A stretch of 64,000 bases of DNA, taken from contig NC_135059.1 of the NCBI RefSeq assembly GCF_051014685.1, forward strand, positions 8,928,001 through 8,992,000, in the 5' to 3' direction. Source of the DNA: Ptiloglossa arizonensis (Eukaryota > Arthropoda > Insecta > Hymenoptera > Colletidae). A program made the position numbers and the translations under genes. Shown here piece by piece: positions 22,331 to 34,244 of the stretch. The notes below the pieces were generated by a model that did not search any database, was not told the origin of the DNA, and saw only the letters and a list, made by a program, of their open reading frames with translations. Position 1 is the first letter of the stretch, and each line of letters starts with the position of its first letter.

Positions 22331-23239
22331 GTACAATGCATTGTAATTCGAAAAAAGTTCTGTGGCAAGCAACGAGAAAAAATTCAGTATCTTACAAGGT
22401 TCTAGAAATTGACACGATCGTAGTTCTTGAGAATAAATGAAATAAATAAAATAAAAAAAATAAATAAAACTTTACGAGTGTCAATAACTTCACGAAAAGG
22501 TCAATGTGACCGGTTGTTGCTCCGTGACATATTTATCGACAATGATACGTAACATTTAATTATGGAAATATCCCAATAGGTACAATTTTGGTACGTGTCC
22601 CCCTTTGGTACTTTCATGGTACAATTACTGTGATCGTAACAAGATGCGCGAGATGATCGATGTATGTACTAATGGTATGTAAAGTGCTTGTTCAATGTCT
22701 CCAGTGTCATGTCTAAAATTGTTCCACGTGACGCGTTGAATTGCGATCTCGACGTTAACAGTCGTATTTTCCTATTGGTTATTTTTACACAGTGACGGTG
22801 GACGTGTATGGAAACGATCGGTGCAGTCTCATTGTTTTCTCGGTTAGCTTTAAGATTCGGAGTAAACGACGATAGAAGAATTTGACAATTTTTTTTTCTC
22901 GCGTGTAGCTGTTATCTTGTGTATTTTAGAAGGTATCGTTGCTCGAAGGATGTTGCTCAGATCAGAGGAGTTACTCTCTGAGCTTCCATTGTTGTAACAT
23001 TTGTATTTACTCAGGTGTCGTGTATTGAGCGAATAATACTCCCAGGATTGTTGAATTTTAGTATAATGTTGTAGGGTTGAGAACCCTTTCGGATTGTTAA
23101 GTTTAAAAAAATATATATTGTTTTATTATCAAAGTGTTCTTCCATTCGATTGTACGTGCAAAAATCTACGAAGATAAAATATCTTGAATGTATGGTACTC
23201 GAGTTTCTTAATTTTTTAATACGATAACTAAGGGAATAG
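22331..23239. other. AT-rich spacer
   Basis: It holds an (AAAT)n-like run at 22435-22472 and an imperfect hairpin at 22955-22983 (GCTCAGA...CTCTCTGAGC). Nothing else is recognised. Confidence 0.45.
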
Positions 23240-23815
23240 TGGTTTTCTAAACGTTGAAATTAAAAATACCCTCTCAAATGTTCTGCACGTGGAAGGATAA
23301 TAAGAATTGCTAATTTTGGCTTTCAACTATCGAGCAAAAATTGAAAAATCGTAACGATCGAATACATTTTCTGAATCTCAAATTTAAAAACACCCTCTCA
23401 AATGTTCTGCACGTGGAAGAATAATAACAATTACTAATTTTGGCTTTCAACTATCAAGCAAAAATTAAAACATTGTAAAGATCGAATAAATTTTCTAAAC
23501 TTTGAACTTAAAAACACCCTCTCAAATGTTCTGCACTTGGAAAGACATAGACAATTACTAATTCTTCCTTTCAACTATCGAGCAAAAATGAAAAATTCCT
23601 AAAGATAGAATACATTTCCTAAATCTCAAATTTAAAGACCCCCTCTCAAATGTTCTGCACTTGGAAAGACATAGACAATTACTAATTCTTCCTTTCAACT
23701 ATCGAGCAAAAATGAAAAATTCCTAAAGGTTGAATAAATTTTCTAAATCTCAAATTTAAAAACACTCTATCAAATATTCTACACGTGAACGTACAAAGAC
23801 AACCACCAATGCTCC
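23240..23815. repeat. Tandem array, ~124 bp unit x 5
   Basis: TTCTGCACGTGG-type words recur at 23281, 23405, 23529, 23652 and about 23777. Units share ACCCTCTCAAATGTTCTGCAC, ACAATTACTAATT and TTTCAACTATCGAGCAAAAA. Units 3 and 4 are nearly identical, indicating a recent exchange. Confidence 0.92.
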
Positions 23816-24764
23816 CGACCACTGAATCGAGATTCTCGAAAATCGGCTGAAAGTGACTCACGAGGTTGCTCACTCGTTCGAGAATCCCATTATTCGTTTA
23901 TACATCCGTATGTAACAAAACCGGATATCTCAGAAAAGACACGCAGTACTTGGTCGTAGCCACTGGTTGGATTTGTGAACGATAGTTCTCGAAGAACCGA
24001 CGCGTCAAGAATCACACGATTTTCCTCGTCCAGCGATAACCTTATCGCGAGAGATCTACATTGAGAACAGCGCGAGAAACCACCGTACAAGAATCCGGAT
24101 CGTGGGTTCTCAGTGGCGGTCCCGTCGAGCAAACGGAAAAGAAACAAAGAGAAGGGTAGAGGAAAAGCAGCTGCCTGTTTCGGTCCGTGTTCCTTTTGTA
24201 GATTACTCGCCTCGTATCGGACACATAGGAAATAAGATGTCGAGCGGGTCGGCGAGCGTGACGTTGTTGTCCGGGCCCTTTCTCACCCCCACCCCACGGC
24301 GCAGGCCTTTCCCACTTTTCTAGCTTCCGCGTGGCCGGGGACCCTCGCTCTCGTTCCTCTCTCCTAGCGAGCAACCCCCCGTGGTCGTTACGTGGCAACA
24401 TCGTGCGAACGCGTACACGTTCCTCCCTTCCGGCCACCGTGTACACGACCGGGACTGACCTGAACGGAAAACGCGTCGGGAGACACGCGGGCCGATTTCT
24501 TTGTCGAGAAAAACCCGCGTCAGGAGACACACGGACCGATTCTTTGTCGAGAAATAAACCGCGTCTAGGAACCGTGGAGAGGGTCTTTTTTTTTTATTAT
24601 TCTTCCGCGGGAATACCGACCGTTTCGAAACTCGATGCTTCGAAGCTGTTCCGTTGTCGCTGCGGCACTGTCCGTTCTGTTTTGCGGTCAGTGATGGGAA
24701 TTGTTCGAAGAAAATTTCATTCCATCATTTTGAACTTGTTTTTTTGGATTGTGGTGTTTGTAGA
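23816..24764. other. CpG-rich block with a short 44 bp array
   Basis: GC-rich from 24050 to 24680. At 24472-24572 there are three 44 bp-spaced units (CGCGTC(G/A)GGAGACAC, CCGATT, CTTTGTCGAGAAA), the third truncated. Frames of up to 162 residues overlap on both strands. No product is recognised. Confidence 0.55.
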
Positions 24765-25205
24765 AGAAATTCTCCGAGTCAAATTTTACTCGAGTGACAT
24801 TTTGGATTAAATTTTATTCGAATTACGTATCGAGGGTTTAGAGTAAAAAATATCTCGAATTCTTCGATTCAAATTTGATTCGAATTACATTTTGAATTGA
24901 ATTTTATTCGAATTACATTCCGAATTCTTCGACTCAAATTTTACTCGATAACATTTTGAATTAAATTTTATTCGAAATACGTATCGAGTTTTTAGAGTAA
25001 AAAATATCTCGAATATTCCGAGTCAAATTTTATTCGAATTACATCTCGAATTCTTCGACTCAAATTTTACTCGAATTACATTTTGAATTAAATTTTATTC
25101 GAATTACATTTCGAATTCTTCGACTGAAATTTTACTCGATAACATTTTGAATTAAATTTTATTCGAATTACATTTCGAATTCTTCGAGTCAAATTTTATT
25201 CAACA
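24765..25205. repeat. AT-rich minisatellite with ~30 bp monomers
   Basis: Monomers alternate between GACTCAAATTTTACTCGAAT and GAATTAAATTTTATTCGAAT forms, joined by TACATTTCGAATTCTTC or a GTATCGAG...TAAAAAATATCTCG variant. The second form recurs about every 150-180 bp, so a higher-order unit is present. Confidence 0.88.
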
Positions 25206-26347
25206 TTCCAACATTTTCGATCCACAAACATCGGTCCACTCAACTTTTCGCTCGGTACATCCACCTACAACACTACTCGACTCTTTCGTAGAAAAGATAC
25301 AAGTAAACCTCCGAATCTTTACAAATCTTTGAATCTCGGATCGAGAGTACATCGCACTCGTTGCATCGAGCTTTTCGCGAAAGATGGCCAGCAGCTGTTG
25401 ATAGGAGTATCGATCATTCTCTGGTTCCCAGACCGCGACCATGATCGTTCGACGACGTACACGTTGCTCTGGTCACCGATAAAAATACCAGCTGCCGAAA
25501 TTTTTCGAGCAGAGATTCTCTCTCTCTCGTTTCTGTTACCACGAAGACCAAAACAAGATTAAACGGTCGTTATTACGATTACATCGTATCGTTATTGTAC
25601 GGTGCACAACGGTTCCGAGTTTGTATCGCGAAGAAACGGTTCGACGACCAATGAGAAACAAGGAGGGGGTGAGGAAGGGGTGGATAAGGGACACTATTTC
25701 GAGAAAGAAACCGCGCACGGCCGCTGAGATCGCGAACGAGAGAGAGACGCTCGAAAGAGGACAGGGGGTAGGGGGCGGGAGGACGAAGTCGGCCTCAACA
25801 TGGCCGTCGAACGATAACGGCCCGCTGATAAGGGCCTACCCTCTCTTCGACGCTTTAATATCTCTCCCGCGCCTGCCTTTTTAATTATCTCTCCAGCGAT
25901 AATGGGCGGCCTCCGCGGCTCGAGCTTTCGACGAATAAATGTGAAAAGAGGAACAGGAAGAGAAGATGAAGTACGGGGACGAAGAGAGAGATACTGTACA
26001 GAGACACAGACAGAAAGAGAGAGAGAGAAAGAGAGATACCAAGGGGGTGCAAGGAAAAGAAATTCTTCCGGGATGCACCGGTTGCAAACAGGGGGTTCGC
26101 GAACACGCGAGCGAAAATTCGTGGATGCATTCGTGATAACTAAAGGGGACCGCGAAGAGTTTGCTCGGTGGCTGCTCCTCCTTCGTTCCATGGTCGAGGG
26201 GGGTTTGAAGTTACTTGGGAGAATTCCAGAAAGATGATTATCGGGGAATTGTAGCTCGTCGCATCCCCGGGGCGAACCATAGGAGAGATATAATGGCCTA
26301 GGGACGAAGTGTTTTCCGATCGCTGCGCCGTTTCTAACCCCCGTTGT
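25206..26347. other. CpG/GA-rich block, no gene recognised
   Basis: It contains a purine-rich GAGAGA stretch (25960-26035) and GATAA/TTATC words near 25815-25905. A 233-residue frame on the minus strand (25694-26395) is Ser/Arg-rich low complexity and is not accepted as a gene. At 26334-26342, CTAA-CCCCC precedes the palindromic array. Confidence 0.45.
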
Positions 26348-26815
26348 ACCAAGCGTGGGTCTTCTCGGACCCGGAGAGATTCTGGTATAGTTCAAGTGTA
26401 CCGTTGATAGGTGAATGACTCGTTATTGCGTTAAATTGGACATTAGAGGAATTTTATGAAATGAATTTATGATCGATCGAATTGTTTGAAATGGAATTCC
26501 AAGCGTGGGTCTTCCCGGACCCGGAGAGATCGTAGTATAGTTCAAGTGTACCGTTGGTAGGTGAATGACTCGTTACGGCGATGAATTGGATATTAGAGGA
26601 ATTTTATGAAATGAATTTATGATCAATCGAATTGTTTGAAATGAAATTCCAAGCGTGGGTCTTCCCGGACCCGGAGAGATTCTCGTATCGTCCAATTATA
26701 CCATTAGTAAAACATTAAAAATTAACCTTCACGTTGGATGACTCGTTATTCCGTCAAATTGAAGTTTACAAAAATTTCACAACATAATGTATAATCGAAT
26801 TAGTTAAAACAGAAT
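26348..26815. repeat. Tandem array, 150 bp unit x 3, each with GGGTC-N6-GACCC
   Basis: Palindromes at 26357-26372, 26507-26522 and 26657-26672 are exactly 150 bp apart (spacers TTCTCG, TTCCCG, TTCCCG). Units continue with GGAGAGAT, AGTTCAAGTGTACCGTTG, GTGAATGACTCGTTA and GAATTTATGATC. The third unit is diverged after the palindrome. Just upstream, CTAA-CCCCC lies 19 bases before the first palindrome, matching the end geometry of the 19.4 kb element. Confidence 0.93.
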
Positions 26816-27083
26816 TTTAATGTAAATAACTTGCAGCGAGATTTAATTTTTTCGGTTCTTTTACTGACCTCGAGTGTAACGTTCTACCAATACCAATGTT
26901 TTCAAATGGTACTAAAGCAAAAGTATTCAAAACTTTCGAACGTCCTTGATTTTTCAGCCGTTTAAAAAATGGCTGCTAAATTTTGTTCGATAAATTATAA
27001 CCGTCGAACAGAATGTCAAGAGAAGTACGATGAAACGATACAATGGAATCTTCGTTTCAAATATTTGTACGAGGTCGAATTAC
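26816..27083. other. AT-rich spacer
   Basis: Nothing is recognised. A 99-residue frame beginning at 26969 runs through the palindrome at 27084 and is not supported as coding. Confidence 0.4.
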
Positions 27084-27150
27084 GGGTCAATTCGGACCCA
27101 AGGGCGTGGTTTCACACCGGGGGTGAAACTGTCGGTATCGCGAGGGTTAA
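27084..27150 (-). repeat. Single GGGTC-N6-GACCC palindrome near a TTAA
   Basis: The palindrome is at 27084-27099 with spacer AATTCG. A small hairpin (GTTTCAC...GTGAAAC, 27110-27130) follows, then AGGG directly before TTAA (27147-27150). Read on the minus strand this is TTAA-CCCT, a hairpin, then the palindrome, resembling a transposon end. No partner end is identified. Confidence 0.5.
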
Positions 27151-28627
27151 TTCGTTGGCGAACGATTTCGCGACGAAAATTGAAAACCAGCTTGAAATAC
27201 GTTCGATGGGAAAAACTGTGGCCGTTACATCATCGCGGCACGGGGTCGTTATCGGTGATTTACGATAAGCCAGACACACACCGATAGGCCGCCGGTTTAA
27301 CGTTGGCCGGATAGTAAACATTCGATATCATTCGATATCCGTCATCGTGGGCAGACTTTGCGCTCTTGTGCTCGCCACGGAGAATCTTTGCAGACGCGCC
27401 CGATTCGGTGATTAAAGGCGTGTTTCCACTTGGGAAACGTTTCGGCAAGTCCGCGATAATGGCGTACGAGAACAACGCACAATTCTAACGAGACAACATT
27501 TAGGCAACGTGTTGCACACGACAACGACGTATAGTTCGAGAAGTAGTTCTCTTCTCCGCCATCTTGGTTTTTTCGTTCCCTTCTTCTAATATTAAAAGCT
27601 ATCACCGAATATACAGCCGCTACTATTGCTTCTAAAGACTCGATGAACATTGTTGTAACGCATGGTTTGTTGATTTCGTCGCATATCGCAGAAAAATAGG
27701 CGACATTGGACGACACGTGGCACGCTGTCGTCCAAATAGAAATACGCCTTAAGCCTGCAGTGGTACGATGGTTTAAAAATTATACCGATCTCGACGCGCG
27801 CGCACACACGGCGACCACGTCGAATAATTGAAATCACAAATCGCCGCAGGAAGGACGCGGGGACACGCGTTCTAATAAATTTCGAAAACAATTTCGTTGC
27901 GAACGGGGATCCGGCGGAGTCTACGAACGCGATGGGGTGGGAGGGTAGTCGAGACCTGGCGAGAGCGAACAATTTCGTCCCGAAATTTCCATAAAGGCGA
28001 AAACGAAGGAAATCCGTGCCTGCAGTCGGTGTTAATTTTTCATCAGACCGTGCACTTAACTGCAGCTTAATTTCGTGTCTCGTGAGGATGATCGCGCCCC
28101 GTCGCGTCGAGTTTAACCTAAATGGACAACGAAAGGGGTGAACGGCGGAAGGAACGTTGCGTCTACGGGCTTAAAAGGTGTCGGGGCGACTTTTCGCCAA
28201 AGACCCCCGAGCTTTTCGAACCATTACTTTTTATTGGATTGTCCAGATCGAAGCTCCCTTCGTCTCTCGGTTCGTGGGACGTTCTTCGATCGTGCGCCCC
28301 TTCTTTCTCGCGAGAAAGCATTTCGTCGCGCTCACCGGTTGCCCGATCGCAGTGAACAACCGTGAAAAGGCGCTACGAGCGCCCGTTCACCGTACGTCGC
28401 GTCGGTGAAAACCCGACGAAAGCTCACGACGAGTCACGAGCGAGTCAGTCGCGTTACGCACGCGTTGCGTCGATAGAACGCCGCGACCGAGATCTCGTCA
28501 CGGGGACGCGCCTTTACCTTCTCGGCGATCGGTGTTCGGCGGAAACGGCCGACCGAGGCGACGCTTCGATGCGAACGCGCCCAAATCGACTCGAACCGGT
28601 CTGATCACTGTCCCTTCACGAGTTAGT
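27151..28627. other. CpG-rich block, no gene recognised
   Basis: CpG-rich especially at 27780-28600. CGCCATCTT lies at 27557. A moderately AT-rich island at 28015-28080 resembles the kind of conserved non-coding word string found near insect genes, but nothing here can confirm that. Confidence 0.4.
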
Positions 28628-29100
28628 TACTTCTCGAGAAATGTCATTTCGTTTATCGTTTCTCGAGAAATTTTACAATTTCTCGTTTCTCGTGGAATTT
28701 TACAATTTCTTGCTCCTCTTCCTCCAGAAATTTTACAATTTCTTTCCTCACGTTTCTCGAGAAATTTTATAATTTCTTGTACTTGTTCCTCGAGAAATTT
28801 TACAATTTCCTGTTTCTCGTTTCTCGAGAAATTCTACAATTTCCTGTTTCTCGTTTCTCGAGAAATTTTACAATTTCTTGTTTCTCGTTTCCCGAGAAAT
28901 TTTACAATTTCTTGTTTCTCGTTTCTCGAGAAACTGTACTATATGTTGTTCCTCATTTCTCGAGATATTGTAGAATTTTTTGTTTCTCGTTTCTCGATTC
29001 TCGAGAAATTTTATTATTTCTTGTTTCTCATTTTTCGAGGAGTAATGTAATTTCTTGTTTCTCTATTTTGTAAAATTAATGTGATTTCTCGAGAAATCAA
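28628..29100. repeat. Minisatellite, ~34 bp unit (CTCGAGAAATTTTACAATTT)
   Basis: About 12 units of CTCGAGAAATTTTACAATTT plus C(T/C)TGTTTCTCGTTT, with each CTCGAG forming a small palindrome. Phe/Leu/Ser-rich frames across it are repeat translations. Confidence 0.93.
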
Positions 29101-29607
29101 GCCTGTAATTATGAATCTCGTTTATTTTGTAAAGCGAGCTTTTTGTTCAAAATTTTGAGTAGATTTTCCGAGGGATATAAGAGTAACGATAATTTTCTCG
29201 AAAATAGAAAAGAAAGTTGAAATCCTCACACCGAAGAATTACCATTAAAGAACAATTAAAGTTAGGAAGCTAAATTCCGAACTTTAAAAAAGGAATTTTA
29301 TATTTCAGAATCCAAGAAATTTGTCTCTAACTATAGATTTCGTTACAAAAGAAGTAGATTGGCTGACACTACATAGAATACGTTGTATTTTTTTAAAAAC
29401 TATTTTAAAACTGAAGGATGATATTTCACTTTGTAAAGATTTTGATTAAATAAGTAAACTTATGAATTATTTTTATATCGAGAATTCTAGAAAAGTGTGA
29501 TACAATTTCTCGTTTCTCGAAAAACAAAAATGTCGAAAAATCAACACTGGTCGAGATGGACCGAGAAACGATCAGAGAAAATTTCTTTTTCAGTACCTGG
29601 ACAAACG
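29101..29607. other. AT-rich spacer
   Basis: Nothing is recognised apart from scattered CTCGAGAAA words left over from the neighbouring minisatellite. Confidence 0.4.
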
Positions 29608-29822
29608 TAACGCGATTGGTTCTCTAAAGTTTCTAGTAGTTGTGTTCGCGGAACGAGCGAGATCGAAATAACAAGTAACACGATTGGTTACTTAAAGTTT
29701 CCAATAGTTGTGCAAGCGAAACGAGCGAGATCGAAATAACAAGTAAATAACAAGTAACGCGATCCGTGATCTAAAGTTTCCAATAGAAAAGAGAGAGAGA
29801 GAGAGAGAAAAAAAGAGAGAGA
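29608..29822. repeat. Tandem array, ~67 bp unit x 2.5, plus (GA)n
   Basis: Units run GTAACGCGATTGGTT, CTAAAGTTTCTAGTAGTTGTG, CGAACGAGCGAGATCG and AAATAACAA. The last unit carries a small AAATAACAAGT duplication. A (GA)n run follows at 29792-29822. Confidence 0.8.
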
Positions 29823-29981
29823 ATTCAAAATAATAAATAATCAACAATAATTCTGTTTTATAATTCTAAGATTCGGTGTGTGCTAAATTCGCATTCCCTC
29901 GTTAATCCATCGAGTTCATCAATGACAAATAATCTCATAAGTAAAGTATTATATTAATATTTCCGTAGTTCCATCCAAGTT

Positions 29982-30312
29982 GGTTCTGGGCCCATTTTGA
30001 CTCATGAAATGTTTACATCACAAGTGCGAAACAACGCTGTTGACCTGCTTTCGCGTTTGCCATAACCGTTGAAATGAAGAACGAGAGAATTTATGAATTT
30101 AATAACACGAAGATTGCATCGAAATCCACATATTCGAGGGCGAATTGTTAAAATGTAAGTATGGGTCAGAATGGACCCATTTTCGAGCTCTTCATAAACG
30201 TTGAAACGAACGACGAGAGAATTCGTGAATTCAATAATGCGAAATTTGCATCGAAAACCACGTATTCGAATACGAATTTGAAAGTTCTGGTTCGGGTCAA
30301 AATTGACCCGTT
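29982..30312. repeat. Tandem array, 131 bp unit x ~2.5, with GGGTC-N6-GACCC
   Basis: Palindromes at 30163-30178 (spacer AGAATG) and 30294-30309 (AAAATT) are exactly 131 bp apart; a decayed one is near 29987. Units share CATAA(C/A)CGTTGAAA(T/C)GAA, ACGAGAGAATT(T/C)(A/G)TGAATT and TTTGCATCGAAAACCAC. Outside the palindrome the unit is not visibly related to the 150 bp or 169 bp arrays. Confidence 0.88.
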
Positions 30313-30670
30313 CAAGAGTCGCACGAATTACGAAGTAATTTTCGGTTTCTCGTTTCGGATGTTGCACGACCGCATTGGCGGTACAGATGGAACGTTAACT
30401 CGGAGGAAAAGCTCCCGGAACGGGGAAAACTTGCGAGTAATTCGTTAAAGAAATTACCATTAGACGGGAAGCGAAAGTTGGATCTAAATTAAGCAAATTT
30501 TCCGGTTGTTCCCGGGGTTCATTGCCAAGTGGTGTTGTTTCTCTAACCGAAACATTTGGACTCGGGTTTCGGTAGGATTTTAACTCCGCTGAGAGATAAT
30601 TAGCGATTGTTTTATCGTTGTATTTCGATATTAACGATAAAGGCTGAACAGTGAACACCGTGGAGACCGT
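30313..30670. other. Spacer, nothing recognised
   Basis: Short frames only; no repeat recognised. Confidence 0.4.
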
Positions 30671-30841
30671 GGTTCTCAACTTGGAACGTTTCTCGTTTAC
30701 AAGGAACAAATCCCAATAGTTTTCGAATAAAATTTTTTTCAACAAAAATTAGTCGTTTTTAAAACTATGAAATAACAATTACACCGAGAAACGATCGAAT
30801 ATTTCTACTTTTCGCACCACAGTTAAAACAGGTCTCGTATT
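30671..30841 (+). repeat. Copy of the 2.6 kb dispersed repeat
   Basis: TTGGAACGTTTCTCGTTTAC, AAGGAACAAA, ACTATGAAATAACAA and TACACCGA match 2683-2812 and the fragment at 5110-5166. It is not tandemly expanded here. Confidence 0.6.
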
Positions 30842-32639
30842 TATTCTCGATAACTTCTACATTTTATCAAAAATAAATTAACGTAATTACACTAGCCAAG
30901 ACATCAAAATTTTCTTTATTGCACTTATAGAACTGTAACGTTCTTCGATTAAATTTCAGTTAGAATCTATACCGACGAAATCGAGATGTTACGTAAAATT
31001 CAATTTCGATAAAAAACATAGTCATTTAAAGTACAATTACACCAAATAGCGGTCAGTGTTTGAAAATTTTTCAATTACATTGCAACATCGAACTCAACGA
31101 TTCCCAGTTGCGCAGGGCGCCAGGAACTCTAGAGGCGTCAGTGCTTTTCATCACCGAATGCTACGCACCGTGTCTCTGCGGTGCTGATGCATCGATGTCG
31201 ATACGTTAAGTGGCATACAATGTCGGTACAATGACAAACCATCGTCGCTGGTCGGACGTTGCCCCGTTAAATGGACGACAGCCTCCGAAATCCTTTTTTT
31301 TACCCCGCTAACAACCTTTTTTTCTCCTCGAGAGAATCCTTCCGTTTTTTCCCCTCGACAGAATCCTTTCTTTTTTTTGTTCCCTCGAGGAAAGAACGTC
31401 ACGTCAGTGCTCACCGGCCATCTTGTTTCGGTAGGTTCCGGACGAGCGTTCGAGTCGACGAAAGTTAGCTCGAGTGAATTGCAAATATCGTCGAGTTTGA
31501 AACGCGGTTCTGGAATATTACACGACAGACGAGCGCGGACCTACCTACCGGGTATCATCTGTCAATCAGACACGGAGGAATCGCGCGAGCGAGGGGGGAG
31601 CAAAAAAAAAAAAGAAAAAAAAAAAAAAAAGGCGAAAAGTGCACGCGACCCGACAGCCATGTTGCGATTTTTCCGCGCGGCGCGGGAGGCATTATTTCCA
31701 GCATCGGTTTTGTGCTTTCCGGCCATTGAACCACACTCTCCGCTCGCACCGCCTCTTCCCAAAACCCGCCGCCCCCGCAGACTTGTTTTGTCGCGTCCCA
31801 CGCCCATCGTTCGTCGCTCGAAAATTTTCGAATCCTCTCGTTAACGTCACGCGTCACCTTTGGTGGCACCGTTTCCGTGATCGGTGTCCCGGTGCGTCGT
31901 CTTTCGTGTACTTTGCCGCGCTTATGGTTGTCTGGAAGTTTCGCTGTTCGAGTGATCGGAGATCACGAACCGTGGACATACTATCTAGTAGAAGGTTCAA
32001 ATCGGAGCGAGTGTTGCGTTGATCTCGATGACGATGTAGTTTTTCCTTGTATTCGAATCATTCGAATCATCGTGGCAAGAGGAACTCTCTAGAACTCTGG
32101 AACTCTTATCCAGCGAGTCTTCAGTGATTGGGAGGATGTTTGGGTCATTTTTGCTACTGGTGTTTAACACGAGTTGAAACTTGGTGTATTATATTGTATT
32201 TTAGTGCCGATGGGTGTAGTAGCTTTTGTTTATGGTCCTGGTGATCAGGAAGGAGGAATTGTAGAAGTATCTGGTAGATACAGTTCTGCTGGGAATGAGT
32301 AGTCTTCTCAGTGTGAGAATCATAGAGGTCAGATATGGGAAACCTTGGCACTTTGGTCTTCAATTGCAAGGGTAGCTACTTTTGGATCTGTTTTGCTATT
32401 GGAGTTTGTGAGCATTCCATCAGGGGATAACTATTATCATTGTGATCCATTCATCCTTTGTAAAGTACTGTTCTCGAAAAGAAACAGTAGAACTATTTAG
32501 TGTTCTATAATGAATATAAAATAATAAGTATCCTATTATAAACATAAAATAGTATCCTATTTACTATCCTATAATAAACATAAAATAGTATTCTATTTCG
32601 TATCCTCCTAAAATCTATTTAGTTCTATACGAAATAAGT
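30842..32639. other. Spacer with pyrimidine-rich repeats and A-tract; no gene recognised
   Basis: Pyrimidine-rich 30 bp-like repeats with CTCGAGAGAATCC at 31290-31390, an A/G tract at 31601-31631, a CpG-rich stretch to 31900, and a short ATAAACATAAAATAGTATCC array at 32515-32615. Frames on both strands (up to 155 residues) cover low-complexity sequence. Confidence 0.45.
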
Positions 32640-33245
32640 AATCCTCTAGAAATACTTCTCAAATCTTTAGTTGTAAGGATATATGCTCTCGAGTAATTTT
32701 TGCTACCAGAGTTTAATTTAACACGATTCCTTCATGGACACGTGGGTAACCAGTGTCATTGAACCATAGAACTACCTAGTATTTAGTTCTATATATAATC
32801 TATATATAATCTTCTAGAAGTACCTCTCAAATCTTTAGTTGCAAGGATATATGCTCTCGAGTAATTTTTGCTACCAGAGTTTAATTTAACACGATTCCTT
32901 CATGGACAAGTCCATGAATAATTAGTGTCATCGAACCATAGAACTATCCAGTATTCAGTTCTATATATATAATCTATATATAATCTTCTAAAAGTACCTC
33001 AGAACACTTTAGTTGCATGGATATCAACTCTCGAGTAATTTTTGCTACCAGAGTTTACCACGATTCCTCCATGGACACGTGGGTAATCAGTGTCATTGAA
33101 CCATAGAACTACCTAGTATTTACTTCTATATATAATCTATATATAATCTTCTAAAAGTACCTCAGAACTCTTTAGTTGCAAGGATATCAACTCTCGAGTA
33201 ATTTTTGCTACCAGAGTTTACCACGATTCCTTCACGGCCACGTCA
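32640..33245. repeat. Tandem array, ~162-175 bp unit x ~4
   Basis: CTCTCGAGTAATTTTTGCTA recurs at 32686, 32854, 33029 and 33191. It is followed by CCAGAGTTTA, ACACGATTCCTTCATGG, GTGTCAT(T/C)GAACCATAGAA and TATATATAATCTATATATAA. Length varies with indels in the TA-rich part. Confidence 0.92.
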
Positions 33246-34244
33246 GTGGATAACCACCGTCATCGAGATCAATAGATCCTTCGCGAGACACTATCCCCGA
33301 AACGAATCGTTGCACCGTCTCGGAACATTGTCTCGCGCAAATAGTCCACCATCGATCAAGACAACCCCGTCCCCTGTTGCCTCTCGCTTCGGAAACAACG
33401 AGTTCGTCGCGAGGAGGTCGTTCGCTCCGGGGACAATTATCGGGGTGGAAAGACGGTCGTCTACGGGGTATGCGCTCGCTCGCGCTCGCTCGCGCCTTGT
33501 CCCACGCTTTCTCCAAGAATCGCGAAAGATAATCCACTTAATTGTTCTTCCGCGTCCCCGTGCGTCCTTCTCCCAACGTCCCAGAACGCTTCCTTCCTCC
33601 GATCGGAGACGAAGACAGAGAGAGAGAGAGAAAGGGCGCGTGAAGGGAGAAGACAGAGATAAATAGATAAATAGAGAAAGACGGAGGGGAAGAGAAATAG
33701 AAAGGGACACAGAAAATAAAAGCAAGCCGAGAAACATAGTCGAAGGCGCAGGAGCGGAAATGGACCATTAGTCTCGTGACGAGAGTTCAACGCGACGGAT
33801 TCTCGTCGCTCGGATGGAAATCCGGCCGAATGGGTGCGCATCGACCCTGGGTAGTCCCCCTTCTCTTCCACCCGCGCACCCTTTCACCATCACCATCACC
33901 ACCGAGCCCTCTGCCCCCCCCTCCTTGCCGCGAGAAACCGCTCCTCTCGCCTCGGTTCGCGAACGACGGCTGCACGTTTACGATAGTATTTACGTTACTG
34001 GAGCGGGGCCAGGGGTGGGGTTATGATAAATTTCCCGTGTACAAACTAATTTCAGGAAGCGTAAACCCTCCTCCGTCCTCCCGGCCTCCACGCGGGAGGG
34101 CCGCCACCCATTTTCGCGAGCTCTGCAGCCACCGTCTCCTACTCCTACTTCCTCCTCCTTCTTCTTCGCCTACACCTTCGCGAGCCGCGCAACAACACCC
34201 CCTTCGGTCCGTGAACTTAACCGCGAGTTAATTTTTACCATTTG
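33246..34244. other. CpG-rich block with GA tract, no gene recognised
   Basis: It contains (CTCG)n-like DNA at 33473-33497, a GAGAGA tract at 33618-33700, C-rich DNA near 33870-33935 and (CTC/CTT)n at 34130-34170. Multi-phase frames up to 153 residues are low complexity. Confidence 0.45.

Noticed and set aside
25694..26395. 233-residue minus-strand frame
   Set aside because: Ser/Arg/Leu-rich translation of purine tracts that runs into the 150 bp palindromic array; no family features.
28532..29073. Repetitive Phe/Leu/Ser-rich frames of 98-172 residues
   Set aside because: Explained by the ~34 bp minisatellite.
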